Shown here piece after piece: positions 15,209-22,769 of a DNA stretch of 47,920 nt (positions are counted from its first letter, which is position 1; each line of letters opens with the position of its first letter). A program made the translations under genes and the position numbers. Location of the stretch: NCBI GenBank assembly GCA_024280375.1, contig JAJRQF010000104.1:1-47920 (forward strand), read 5' to 3'. A model generated the notes under the pieces. It was given only the letters and a program-made list of their open reading frames with translations, was not told the origin of the DNA and searched no databases. This stretch comes from Alphaproteobacteria bacterium. GTDB taxonomy: Bacteria > Pseudomonadota > Alphaproteobacteria > Rhizobiales > Rhizobiaceae.

Positions 15209-15727
15209 ATGAAGTATTTGTTGAGCGCTTTGGTCGCCGTAAATTTGAGTATAGTATCTGGTGCGAGTGCGGCAGGTAATGAATTTAAGGGTTGCTCTTG
15301 TGTATCAGCCCCTTTGTTAACTTCAGGCCCTTTGTCAACTTCAGCGACAATTGGGCGAATTACCAGCGCTAAAGGCGAAGTTTTGTACACCGGTGCGCGC
15401 GGATATGAGAGCGGGAAATCTGGATCGCCATTAATCAGAGGTGCGCAAATTTCTGTTGGTGATAATGGATCTGCGCGTATTTCCGTAGGATCCTCCTGCA
15501 AGCTAAATATCGCGGCAAACTCAATTGTGAACATTCAACAACCCATTGGAAATTCGGGTAATATTTGTGTGAGAGTCTCCAGTCTCTATGACTCGTCGTC
15601 TGAGCTTGTTCAGACCGGATCGTCTACCCAAGCTGGTCCTAGCCTGCCGTTGTTGATTGTTGGTGGTGCGGTAGTTGCCGGTGCCGTTATTGTTGTGAGT
15701 GGGGGAAGTAGCTCAGCTAGCCCATGA
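15209..15727 (+). CDS. Secreted FecR-like protein with a C-terminal hydrophobic tail
   Basis: A protein of 172 residues. It has a signal peptide (MKYLLSALVAVNLSIVSGASA) and a middle part that follows the FecR-domain pattern (GRITSAKGEVLYTG, then LIRGAQISVGDNGSARISV, then KLNIAANSIVNI). The C-terminal hydrophobic segment LPLLIVGGAVVAGAVIVVSGG ends in a Ser-rich SSSASP without basic residues. Similar proteins occur beside exopolysaccharide genes in alphaproteobacteria. The start at 15209 follows GGGGTAAA closely; an upstream ATG at 15185 would break the signal peptide. It lies 277 bp ahead of the chain-length kinase gene. Assignment to FecR is by pattern only. Confidence 0.6.
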   Translation: MKYLLSALVAVNLSIVSGASAAGNEFKGCSCVSAPLLTSGPLSTSATIGRITSAKGEVLYTGARGYESGKSGSPLIRGAQISVGDNGSARISVGSSCKLNIAANSIVNIQQPIGNSGNICVRVSSLYDSSSELVQTGSSTQAGPSLPLLIVGGAVVAGAVIVVSGGSSSASP

Positions 15728-16004
15728 TACATTTATCGCTTACATATTGACTGTTTTGCCAGCTCCCTTCAAAGGTTGCCGGTTTAATTTTGATCCTGTC
15801 TGTCATTGAAATTATGCGGAATAGAATACCCATTCTGACAATTTTAATAATCAGTATTGTCTGATTGATTGAAGCTCTCTCTCTAAACGAATAGGTTTTG
15901 GGTGCTTCATTGCGATCTGGTGACTTCATAATTGCTTTATTAATTCTATGATATGTCCTAAATAGGGAATCTGGGTTTGACCATTCATTGGGCGCAAAAA
16001 TTTA

Positions 16005-18365
16005 ATGCAACATCGGCACATCGAAACAAGTAATTTACCTGCGCCTGTGGCATATGGTGTTCCGATTGGACACCAACCGGGGCCTGGATTTGATCCATTT
16101 CACGATGTGGACGAGGATGAAAATGTTGGTTTTGACCCGCTGCGGTTATTTTGGTTTGTCATTCATTATAGATGGTTGATCGCCGCATTTTTGATTGCTG
16201 GTTTTGTAAGCGGTCTGGCATTCTCTTTCCTGCAAACTCCGAAATTCAGGTCATCCGCAAAGATTGAGATACAGTCTGCCGGGGCAAAAATCATCCAGGA
16301 CTTTGAAATTCTTTCACAGGGTGACAGCAAACGATTGTTTGAAACTGCTAAAGTGAAAATGAAATCGAGAGATTTAATCCGGCGTGTTATATTTAAGCTC
16401 AATCTAACCGAAAAGCCAGATTTTCTGGCACCGACGGCAAGTTTTTCAATTACCAACCTGTTCAAAAGAGCTTTTGGTACAACCGGCAATCTTGATGTAA
16501 TGGAATTGCCGTTCGAGGAGCGGGAGCTCAAGGCATATAAAATAATTTTTAAAAACATATCGATAATTTTAATTCGAAATTCCAGTATCTTGTCGGTTGA
16601 ATTTGCCCATGCAAATCCTGTCCTTGCCGCTGAGGTTACGAACCAACTGGTTAAAAGTTTTATCAATCAAAATGTTGATAAAAAAAGTGAAACCTCTGAT
16701 CTGGCGCGGCAGTTTATTGAAGAGCAGGTGGGTGAAACCAAAAAGAAACTACAAACCTCTGAGCGGCAATTGGTGGCCTATGCACAGGAAGTCGGCATTA
16801 CGGTCACGGGTGATGATGTCTCGCTGATTTCGGCAAATATTGCTGAAATTAACAAGGCTTTGTCAGGTGCTATTCAAACGCGTTTGACTGAAGAACGTTA
16901 TAATCAGCAAATTATAGATGGTGATTCGGCCTCTTTGCCTGAGGTGTTTGCCAGTGATTCCATTCAGGCAACAAAGCAAAAAATTGCAGAGTTGAAAGCC
17001 ACCTATCAAGAAAAGCTCGGCACTTTGAAGCCAGGGTTTCCCGAGATGCGTCGATTGAGTGCGCAAATTAATGAACTTCAAAAACAGGTGAGCTTTGAAA
17101 TTACCGCAATCGCAAAATCGGTAAAAATTCGCTATCAGCAAATATTAGAGCGAGAAAAGGCGCTAAAGCGTGAACTGACGGAGCTGGAAAAAAGGCAATC
17201 AGCGTTTCAGAAAAAGAATATCAAATACACAATCCTGAAGCGTGAGGTTGATTCCAACCGAAAACAATTTGATTCACTAATTGATAAACTCAGCAAGATC
17301 GGCGTTGGTTCTGAAATTAAGACGTCGAATATTTCGATTGTTGAGAGCGCGATTGTGCCTGAATTTCCTTTTTCTCCTCGTAGGCTTATCAATCTGATTG
17401 CAGCACTCGGTTTGTTCGGCGCTCTGGCCGTTGCAACGATTTATGTTTTAGAATTAATGAACAATACATTTTCTGTACCGGACCAATTGGAAGATGAACT
17501 AAAAATTCCTGTCCTGGGTATAACACCGAAAGTAGACGAGGATAAAATTTCGGAATGGTTTAACACTCCCACTTCGCCATTGTCGGAGGCGCACCGAACC
17601 TTAAGAACATCTTTGCAGTTTACCGGCGTTGGTGAAAAGCTTCGAACTGTTCTTGTTACCAGTTCAGAGATGTCTGAGGGGAAAACGACGACAGCTTATA
17701 AATTGGCATCTGATTTTGCATCACTTGGTCGAAAAGTATTGGTGATTGATGCTGATATGCGTAAACCGCGCATGCACCGGGTATTTGGGACGGATAATGC
17801 TTTTGGTCTAAGCAATCTGCTTACCAATGTAATCCGATCCACCAATGTTACGGATCTATTTCGAACCACCGATAATCCGAATATCACCTTACTAACTTCT
17901 GGTACAATTCCACCGAATCCTGCCGACTTGCTCAGTTCCCAAAAAATGGGGCTGACGTTACATTATTGCGCCAAAAAATTTGATATGGTGATTGTTGATT
18001 CTCCACCGGTTATGGGCTTGTCAGACGCACCAATTCTGGCCCGGCAACTCGATGCGACCTTGCTGGTTGTCTCATCCAAACAAGTGACGCGGAAATCTGC
18101 AAAAAATGCGCTTTCACGGCTTAAATCAGCCGGTGCTAATGTGGTTGGCTGTGCATTTACTAAATTTGCGGTTGATCAACTGGATTACAACTACGCCTAT
18201 CGGTATATGCAATATAATTATTATGCCTATGAAGACACTCAGAATGGGAATAATAGATTGGAAGACCAGGGCGCAGGTTCAGGTGCAGCGGCTTCTAAAT
18301 CAGCCAGGGCTTCCAATTACGTCACAGCCCTTATCGAGCGTGTCTCTGGTCGCACAAATGCTTAA
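16005..18365 (+). CDS. Polysaccharide chain-length determinant with tyrosine autokinase (Wzc/ExoP-like)
   Basis: A bifunctional inner-membrane protein of 786 residues that controls polymer length and export of surface polysaccharide. The N-terminal Wzz domain starts around residue 45 with a first membrane helix (RWLIAAFLIAGFVSGLAFSFL). A long periplasmic coiled coil spans about 230-440, and a second membrane helix lies near 460-483. The cytoplasmic BY-kinase then carries Walker A (SSEMSEGKTTTA, about 555-566), Walker A' (VLVIDADMRKPR) and Walker B (MVIVDSPP). A Tyr-rich cluster (YNYAYRYMQYNYYAYED, about 729-745) is the autophosphorylation site. No Wza, polymerase or flippase gene is beside it. 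The start codon has no strong ribosome site. Confidence 0.92.
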   Translation: MQHRHIETSNLPAPVAYGVPIGHQPGPGFDPFHDVDEDENVGFDPLRLFWFVIHYRWLIAAFLIAGFVSGLAFSFLQTPKFRSSAKIEIQSAGAKIIQDFEILSQGDSKRLFETAKVKMKSRDLIRRVIFKLNLTEKPDFLAPTASFSITNLFKRAFGTTGNLDVMELPFEERELKAYKIIFKNISIILIRNSSILSVEFAHANPVLAAEVTNQLVKSFINQNVDKKSETSDLARQFIEEQVGETKKKLQTSERQLVAYAQEVGITVTGDDVSLISANIAEINKALSGAIQTRLTEERYNQQIIDGDSASLPEVFASDSIQATKQKIAELKATYQEKLGTLKPGFPEMRRLSAQINELQKQVSFEITAIAKSVKIRYQQILEREKALKRELTELEKRQSAFQKKNIKYTILKREVDSNRKQFDSLIDKLSKIGVGSEIKTSNISIVESAIVPEFPFSPRRLINLIAALGLFGALAVATIYVLELMNNTFSVPDQLEDELKIPVLGITPKVDEDKISEWFNTPTSPLSEAHRTLRTSLQFTGVGEKLRTVLVTSSEMSEGKTTTAYKLASDFASLGRKVLVIDADMRKPRMHRVFGTDNAFGLSNLLTNVIRSTNVTDLFRTTDNPNITLLTSGTIPPNPADLLSSQKMGLTLHYCAKKFDMVIVDSPPVMGLSDAPILARQLDATLLVVSSKQVTRKSAKNALSRLKSAGANVVGCAFTKFAVDQLDYNYAYRYMQYNYYAYEDTQNGNNRLEDQGAGSGAAASKSARASNYVTALIERVSGRTNA

Positions 18366-18432
18366 AGCATATCGCATTTAATTGTATTCAGCCGATATAC
18401 ATTACCTCATTGTTGCTGCATGTCATTTTCCC

Positions 18433-18488
18433 AAAATCGGTTTCCACTTTTGAGAGCCAGGCTTTTGGACGCGTTATGCACGCTCTCA
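18433..18488. repeat. Rhizobiales-type intergenic repeat fragment
   Basis: The segment AAAATCGGTTTCCACTTTT (18433-18451) closely resembles the AAAACCGGTTCCCACTTTT motif that I recall from intergenic repeats of rhizobia. It is followed by an inverted pair TGAGAGC (18451-18457) and GCTCTCA (18482-18488). It lies between two convergent genes, a usual place for such elements. Confidence 0.45.
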
Positions 18489-18491
18489 TTG

Positions 18492-20123
18492 CTACACTTG
18501 TTTACGTAACTCAAATTTTTGAATTTTGCCGGTTGAGGTTTTTGGCAACTCACCGAAATGGACCTGTTTGGGACATTTGAAACCGGCAAGATGTTTGCGG
18601 CAATGGTCGATAATTTCTGCTTCTGTGGCTGTTTTCCCCGGCTTTAACTCAATAAATGCGCAAGGGACTTCGCCCCATTTTGCATCTGGCTTGGCGACAA
18701 CACCAGCGGCCATTACGGCATCGTGTTTGAACAGGATATTTTCAATTTCGACCGATGAGATGTTTTCGCCACCGGAAATGATGATGTCCTTAAGCCGGTC
18801 CATGATTTGAACATAGCCATCCAAGTGAGTAACCGCCAGATCTCCGGTATGAAACCAGCCACCAGAAAATGCGTCATCTGTGGCTTGTTTGTTGCGAAAA
18901 TAGCCTTTCATTACTGTATTACCACGGATCATGATTTCGCCAATGGTTTTACCATCATCGGGAACCGGTTGCAGGGTTTCGCTGTCGGCAACCATTAATC
19001 CCTCAGTTACCGCATAGCGCACGCCCTGGCGCGCCTTGATTTCGGCCAGGGCATCGCCATCAATATCGCTCCAGCCGGGCTGACTGGCACATTCTACAAC
19101 ATGTCCATAGGTTTCGGTCAGTCCATAAACATGAGTGACTGAAAAACCGAGCGCTTCGATGCCGGCTAAAATGGCGCTAGGAGGCGGAGCGCCTGCGGTA
19201 TAGGCGTGGATTGGCCAGTCAAACGGTTTTTTTTCTTCATCACTGGCATTGATCAACATGGAAAGAACAATGGGCGCGCACCCAAAATGGGTAACCCGGT
19301 GGTCAGAAATGGCCCTGTACATATTGGTGGCATTAACATTGCGAATGAGTACAGATGTGCCACCACATACGGCGAGCGACCAGCCATGGCACCAGCCGTT
19401 ACAATGGTATAATGGTACGGTGTACATGTGCATGGGATGCAGCCCAAAGGGCCATGCGGCTGCAATGCCAACGGCCATAAGATAGGCGCCCCGGTGATGG
19501 CAGACAACGCCCTTGGGTTTGCCCGTCGAGCCTGATGTGTAGTTCAGTGAAATGGCGTCCCATTCATCATCCGGTAAAACCCATGGGAAAGTTGAACTGC
19601 CGGTCGCAATAAAAGTTTCGTAATCGGTTTCTCCCAGCCTTTCGTCATCCGTTGAGGCCTGTTCATTTTGCCGATCATCAATATCAATGATGATAAGTTC
19701 ATTGTTTGCAAGTGTTGCGAGCGCCTGTTTTACGGCCGGTGCAAATTGTGTATCGGTAATCAGGACCCTGGCTTGTGAATGGTCGAGAATATAGGCAATG
19801 GTTGCGGGGTCCAGCCTTGTATTGATAGGGTTTAATACAGCACCTGCTGCTGCAATGCCAAAATGTGCTTCAAACATTTCCGGGATATTGGGCGCGATTA
19901 TCGAGACCGTATCATTTTTGCCGATACCGCGTGCTGCCAATGCGGATGCAAGATTGGTTGCGCGCACGCGCACCTCTTTCCAGCTGTATTGCCGCGCGCC
20001 ATAAATAACGGCCGGTTGGTTTGGATAAACATCTGCGCAGCGGGCTAAAAATGTCAAGGGTGTTAAAGATTCGAAATTCGCACTTTGTCGGTCCAGATCG
20101 GTGTCGAACGCACTTTTATCCAT
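18492..20123 (-). CDS. Acyl-CoA synthetase (AMP-forming, DmdB/AAE-like)
   Basis: A ligase of 543 residues that activates a carboxylic acid to its CoA thioester through an acyl-adenylate. It shows the ATP-binding YTSGSTGKPKGVV, the YGLTETYG motif, HTGDLAV, the hinge region DRLKDIIISGGENIS and the catalytic Lys in KTSTGKIQK. The CNGWCHGW segment is found in ligases for short, medium or aromatic acids, including 3-methylmercaptopropionate-CoA ligase DmdB, so the substrate is not a long-chain acid by default. The ATG at 20123 is preceded by GGAG 6 nt upstream; the longer in-frame start at 20198 is not. Convergent with the Wzc-like gene and divergent from a small secreted protein. DmdB identity is not proven, since no other dmd gene is present. 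Confidence 0.87.
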   Translation of the reverse strand: MDKSAFDTDLDRQSANFESLTPLTFLARCADVYPNQPAVIYGARQYSWKEVRVRATNLASALAARGIGKNDTVSIIAPNIPEMFEAHFGIAAAGAVLNPINTRLDPATIAYILDHSQARVLITDTQFAPAVKQALATLANNELIIIDIDDRQNEQASTDDERLGETDYETFIATGSSTFPWVLPDDEWDAISLNYTSGSTGKPKGVVCHHRGAYLMAVGIAAAWPFGLHPMHMYTVPLYHCNGWCHGWSLAVCGGTSVLIRNVNATNMYRAISDHRVTHFGCAPIVLSMLINASDEEKKPFDWPIHAYTAGAPPPSAILAGIEALGFSVTHVYGLTETYGHVVECASQPGWSDIDGDALAEIKARQGVRYAVTEGLMVADSETLQPVPDDGKTIGEIMIRGNTVMKGYFRNKQATDDAFSGGWFHTGDLAVTHLDGYVQIMDRLKDIIISGGENISSVEIENILFKHDAVMAAGVVAKPDAKWGEVPCAFIELKPGKTATEAEIIDHCRKHLAGFKCPKQVHFGELPKTSTGKIQKFELRKQV

Positions 20124-20239
20124 TGCTTTCTCCAAATGCCCTATTTTGAGGTTTCTGCCAAAAATTTCAGTTTCAACCTGAGACGATTTATTTACCAATG
20201 TTTGCCAGACTGGCGGAAATTTTCAAGATGGAGACCGCA

Positions 20240-20557
20240 ATGAATTATAAGCTTCGACATATACGGCAGCCAGCATTGGTTCTTGGCCTCTGCCTGTTTT
20301 CGACAATTTCCCAGGCGGGGTCTATACAAATAATGGAACCAAGTACCTCTAAAATCGAAGTATTTGATACGACAGGCAGTGGCTCTATTGTACATTTGGG
20401 TGCTTCCAGCTCATCGATGATTGACGTTATTGGTAGTCACAAGGTTGTCGCCAAAACGCAGCCAATGGCTGAAAAAATAATGCCTGATGTGATGAAAGTA
20501 ATTTCTACAAAGCCCAAACTTCCAATTGTTTCGGTCAATGAAATTCGGAAGAAGTAG
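20240..20557 (+). CDS. Small secreted protein of unknown function
   Basis: A protein of 105 residues with a signal peptide (MNYKLRHIRQPALVLGLCLFSTISQAG, likely cleaved after SQA). The mature part is polar and short, with Ser-rich TGSGSIVHLGASSSSMIDV and a basic C-terminus. I recognise no domain. The start is set by GGAG 7 nt upstream (20230-20233). It is divergent from the acyl-CoA ligase and convergent with kynureninase. Confidence 0.6.
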   Translation: MNYKLRHIRQPALVLGLCLFSTISQAGSIQIMEPSTSKIEVFDTTGSGSIVHLGASSSSMIDVIGSHKVVAKTQPMAEKIMPDVMKVISTKPKLPIVSVNEIRKK

Positions 20558-20572
20558 GCTCAGAGCGTTTCA

Positions 20573-21823
20573 TCAGGTTACCGCAGATTTTTGCTTGAAG
20601 CGCGGATCGCGCCAGATTTCGGTTTCCAGGATGTCTTTTAATATGGCTGCTGCATCTGCTACATTTTGAAAACTTATATATAGAGGCGCAAAGCCAAACC
20701 GCATAATATTGGGTGTGCGAAAATCTCCCACAACGCCGCGTTCAATCAGGGCCTGAATGATTTCATAGCCAGAATCATGCGTTAGCGATATCTGGCTGCC
20801 TCGACTTTCGGCTTTTGCCGGGCTGGCGAGGCCTACGCCATATTCTTCGGCAAAATTCATGACTTCGCTCAAAAACAAGTCGGTTAAGGCCATGCTTTTT
20901 TTGCGGATTTCGCGCATGTCATATTGGCGGGTTAACTCCAACCCCGCCTGCATGGCCCGAAATGACAAGATTGGCTGTGTCCCACAAAGAAACTTTCGAA
21001 TGCCGGGATCAGGGCTGTAACTTTGATCAAATGCAAAGGGGGTTTGATGTCCCCACCAGCCGGAAAGAGGTTGTTGCACATCTGCCAGATGTCTGTTGGC
21101 GCAGAAAATGAATGCAGGCGAACCTGGCCCCCCATTCAAATATTTATAGGTGCAGCCAACGGCAAGGTCGACATTATGCTGATTTAGCTCGACCGGCATA
21201 ATTCCGGCGCTATGGCAAAGGTCAAAAATGATGATGGCACCATTTGCCTGCGCATGTCGTGTGAGTGCGCCCACATCGCGGGTTTTGCCGGTTCGGTAGT
21301 CGACCTGATTAACCAATACAACGGCTGTATTTTCATCTATCAGCGTCTCAATCTCGGGGGCATCGACACCCTCGAGCCTGATGGTTTTTGATTGCGTGGT
21401 GCTGGCAACCCCTTCAACCATATAAAGATCAGTCGGAAAACTTGCGGCCTCTGCCACAATTACATTGCGCTCCGGCCGCAGTGAAAGAGCTGCATGGAGC
21501 GCTTTGAAAATGTTAATTGACGTTGTATCGCAGGCGACAACTTCGTCATTCTGTGCCCCAATTATATCAGCAATTACCGCGCCAGATTTTGATGGTAATT
21601 CGAACCAACCAGCAGAGTTCCAACTGCCGATAAGGTCTTGTGCCCATTCGCGGTGAGCCGTTTTTTCGATATCGGCAAATGCGGCCTTTGGAGCTGGGCC
21701 CAATGAATTGCCATCAAGATAAATTAAATCCTTTGGAAGGAAAAATTTGTCCTTTGCGTTTGCCAGTGGGTCCCGACTATCAAGTTCTTGGGCGATCGCT
21801 TGGGAGCGCTGATTTGTTAACAT
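20573..21823 (-). CDS. kynU: Kynureninase
   Basis: A PLP enzyme of 416 residues that hydrolyses L-kynurenine to anthranilate and alanine in tryptophan degradation. It shows YLDGNSLGPAP at the N-terminus, the pyridoxal-binding FDLCHSAG, the Schiff-base Lys in TYKYLNGGPGSPAF, SGWWGHQTPFAFDQSY and the C-terminal GDFRTPNIMRFGFAPLY, all in family order and at the family length. No tryptophan 2,3-dioxygenase or formamidase gene is in the window, so it is separated from the rest of the pathway. FeeM-like and GGDEF-EAL genes lie upstream on the same strand; co-transcription is possible but not functionally obvious. Confidence 0.95.
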   Translation of the reverse strand: MLTNQRSQAIAQELDSRDPLANAKDKFFLPKDLIYLDGNSLGPAPKAAFADIEKTAHREWAQDLIGSWNSAGWFELPSKSGAVIADIIGAQNDEVVACDTTSINIFKALHAALSLRPERNVIVAEAASFPTDLYMVEGVASTTQSKTIRLEGVDAPEIETLIDENTAVVLVNQVDYRTGKTRDVGALTRHAQANGAIIIFDLCHSAGIMPVELNQHNVDLAVGCTYKYLNGGPGSPAFIFCANRHLADVQQPLSGWWGHQTPFAFDQSYSPDPGIRKFLCGTQPILSFRAMQAGLELTRQYDMREIRKKSMALTDLFLSEVMNFAEEYGVGLASPAKAESRGSQISLTHDSGYEIIQALIERGVVGDFRTPNIMRFGFAPLYISFQNVADAAAILKDILETEIWRDPRFKQKSAVT

Positions 21824-21911
21824 GGGAGTTTACCTGACCCGGGTAACAGCTGTGAGAAATAATTTTGAGACATATGATTGCTCAAAATCAAGTCAAAGGC
21901 CACCTTAATAA

Positions 21912-22634
21912 TCAGGCAGGAATAAAATCTGAAATTTCTGTTACCGATGTTAAAAGTGGGCTCGATTTTTTAAACAGTGCCCGCTGCTCCAGATAGCTGG
22001 ATTTGAAATAGGGATACCGTTTAAATATACCTTTTTCAGGATTGTTGGTGTCTGTGCGCATTAGAATTACGTTGAAATCCACATAGGGGAATTTGCGAAA
22101 TTCGGACATTTCTTTTGCTCTAAATACTCTTTTGTAAAAGGCCACATGCTCAGGCCGGACTGTGAATACGCCATTATCAGCGTTAAAATACTGGGCTGCC
22201 ATTATCGGCAGTCGCATCATAACCAGTGGCAATTCAGGATAAAGAGCAGAGCATTCAAGATTGGTCACAAAGCGGCTTGGGTCAATCAGGGTTTTGCCTT
22301 CGTCCAGCCATTTTCCGACAATTTCAGGAAAAGCCAACATAGTGGCGCATTGCGGCTCCTGGCTGGTAACAATGTGAAGCCGCATTGAACTTAACAGTCG
22401 CCCATTAAGGTAAAATCCGAAGTCAAAATGGTTTTTGGAATCATCAAGCTCGTCAATGCACATTTTTCCCGGATTGGGACGAATGAAATTTTCCCGTCGA
22501 TAGGCTTCATAACGAAGCCTGTATATTTCATCCAAATCCTCACTATCAGTTGCGCGCCTGATTTCGACAATGTCGATAAAGTCTCGCACCTTGTCTGTAT
22601 AGCCCGGTTGTAATATCTGCGACCTGTTGCTCAC
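21912..22634 (-). CDS. FeeM-like N-acyl amino acid synthase / GNAT acyltransferase
   Basis: A protein of 240 residues with the pattern of the FeeM N-acyl amino acid synthase and autoinducer synthase group, a GNAT fold. The N-terminal half has IYRLRYEAYRRENFI and the RLLSSMRLH strand; then come KTLIDPSRFVTN and the helix QYFNADNGVFTVRPEHVAFYKRVF. FeeM enzymes join a fatty acyl chain from acyl carrier protein to an amino acid. Related acyltransferases accompany exosortase/exopolysaccharide loci. The start is GTG with AGAGG about 5 nt ahead. It lies 135 bp downstream of a GGDEF-EAL gene on the same strand. The product is unknown; an acyl-homoserine lactone synthase in the strict sense is less likely. 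Confidence 0.72.
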   Translation of the reverse strand: MSNRSQILQPGYTDKVRDFIDIVEIRRATDSEDLDEIYRLRYEAYRRENFIRPNPGKMCIDELDDSKNHFDFGFYLNGRLLSSMRLHIVTSQEPQCATMLAFPEIVGKWLDEGKTLIDPSRFVTNLECSALYPELPLVMMRLPIMAAQYFNADNGVFTVRPEHVAFYKRVFRAKEMSEFRKFPYVDFNVILMRTDTNNPEKGIFKRYPYFKSSYLEQRALFKKSSPLLTSVTEISDFIPA

Positions 22635-22769
22635 AAAAGCCTCTGTAATTCTGGAATTAAAATTCTTCCAAATAAATTAACAGTTTCTTAACTATGAGTG
22701 AAGTGACGTTTCTTGTCTGAGTTGATATAATGCAAAGATGGTTAATATCGCTCCGATAAGGGCGAACTT

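Noticed and set aside
15717-15929. Minus-strand open frame of 70 codons between the FecR-like and Wzc-like genes
   Set aside because: No ribosome site, no recognisable domain, and it overlaps the end of the FecR-like gene; likely chance.
18492-20123. Firm naming as dmdB
   Set aside because: The motifs allow it, but no dmdA, dmdC or dmdD is in the window, and other acid-CoA ligases share the CNGWC segment.
21912-22634. Acyl-homoserine lactone synthase (LuxI)
   Set aside because: The protein is longer than LuxI, fits FeeM-type enzymes better, and no luxR-type regulator is adjacent.
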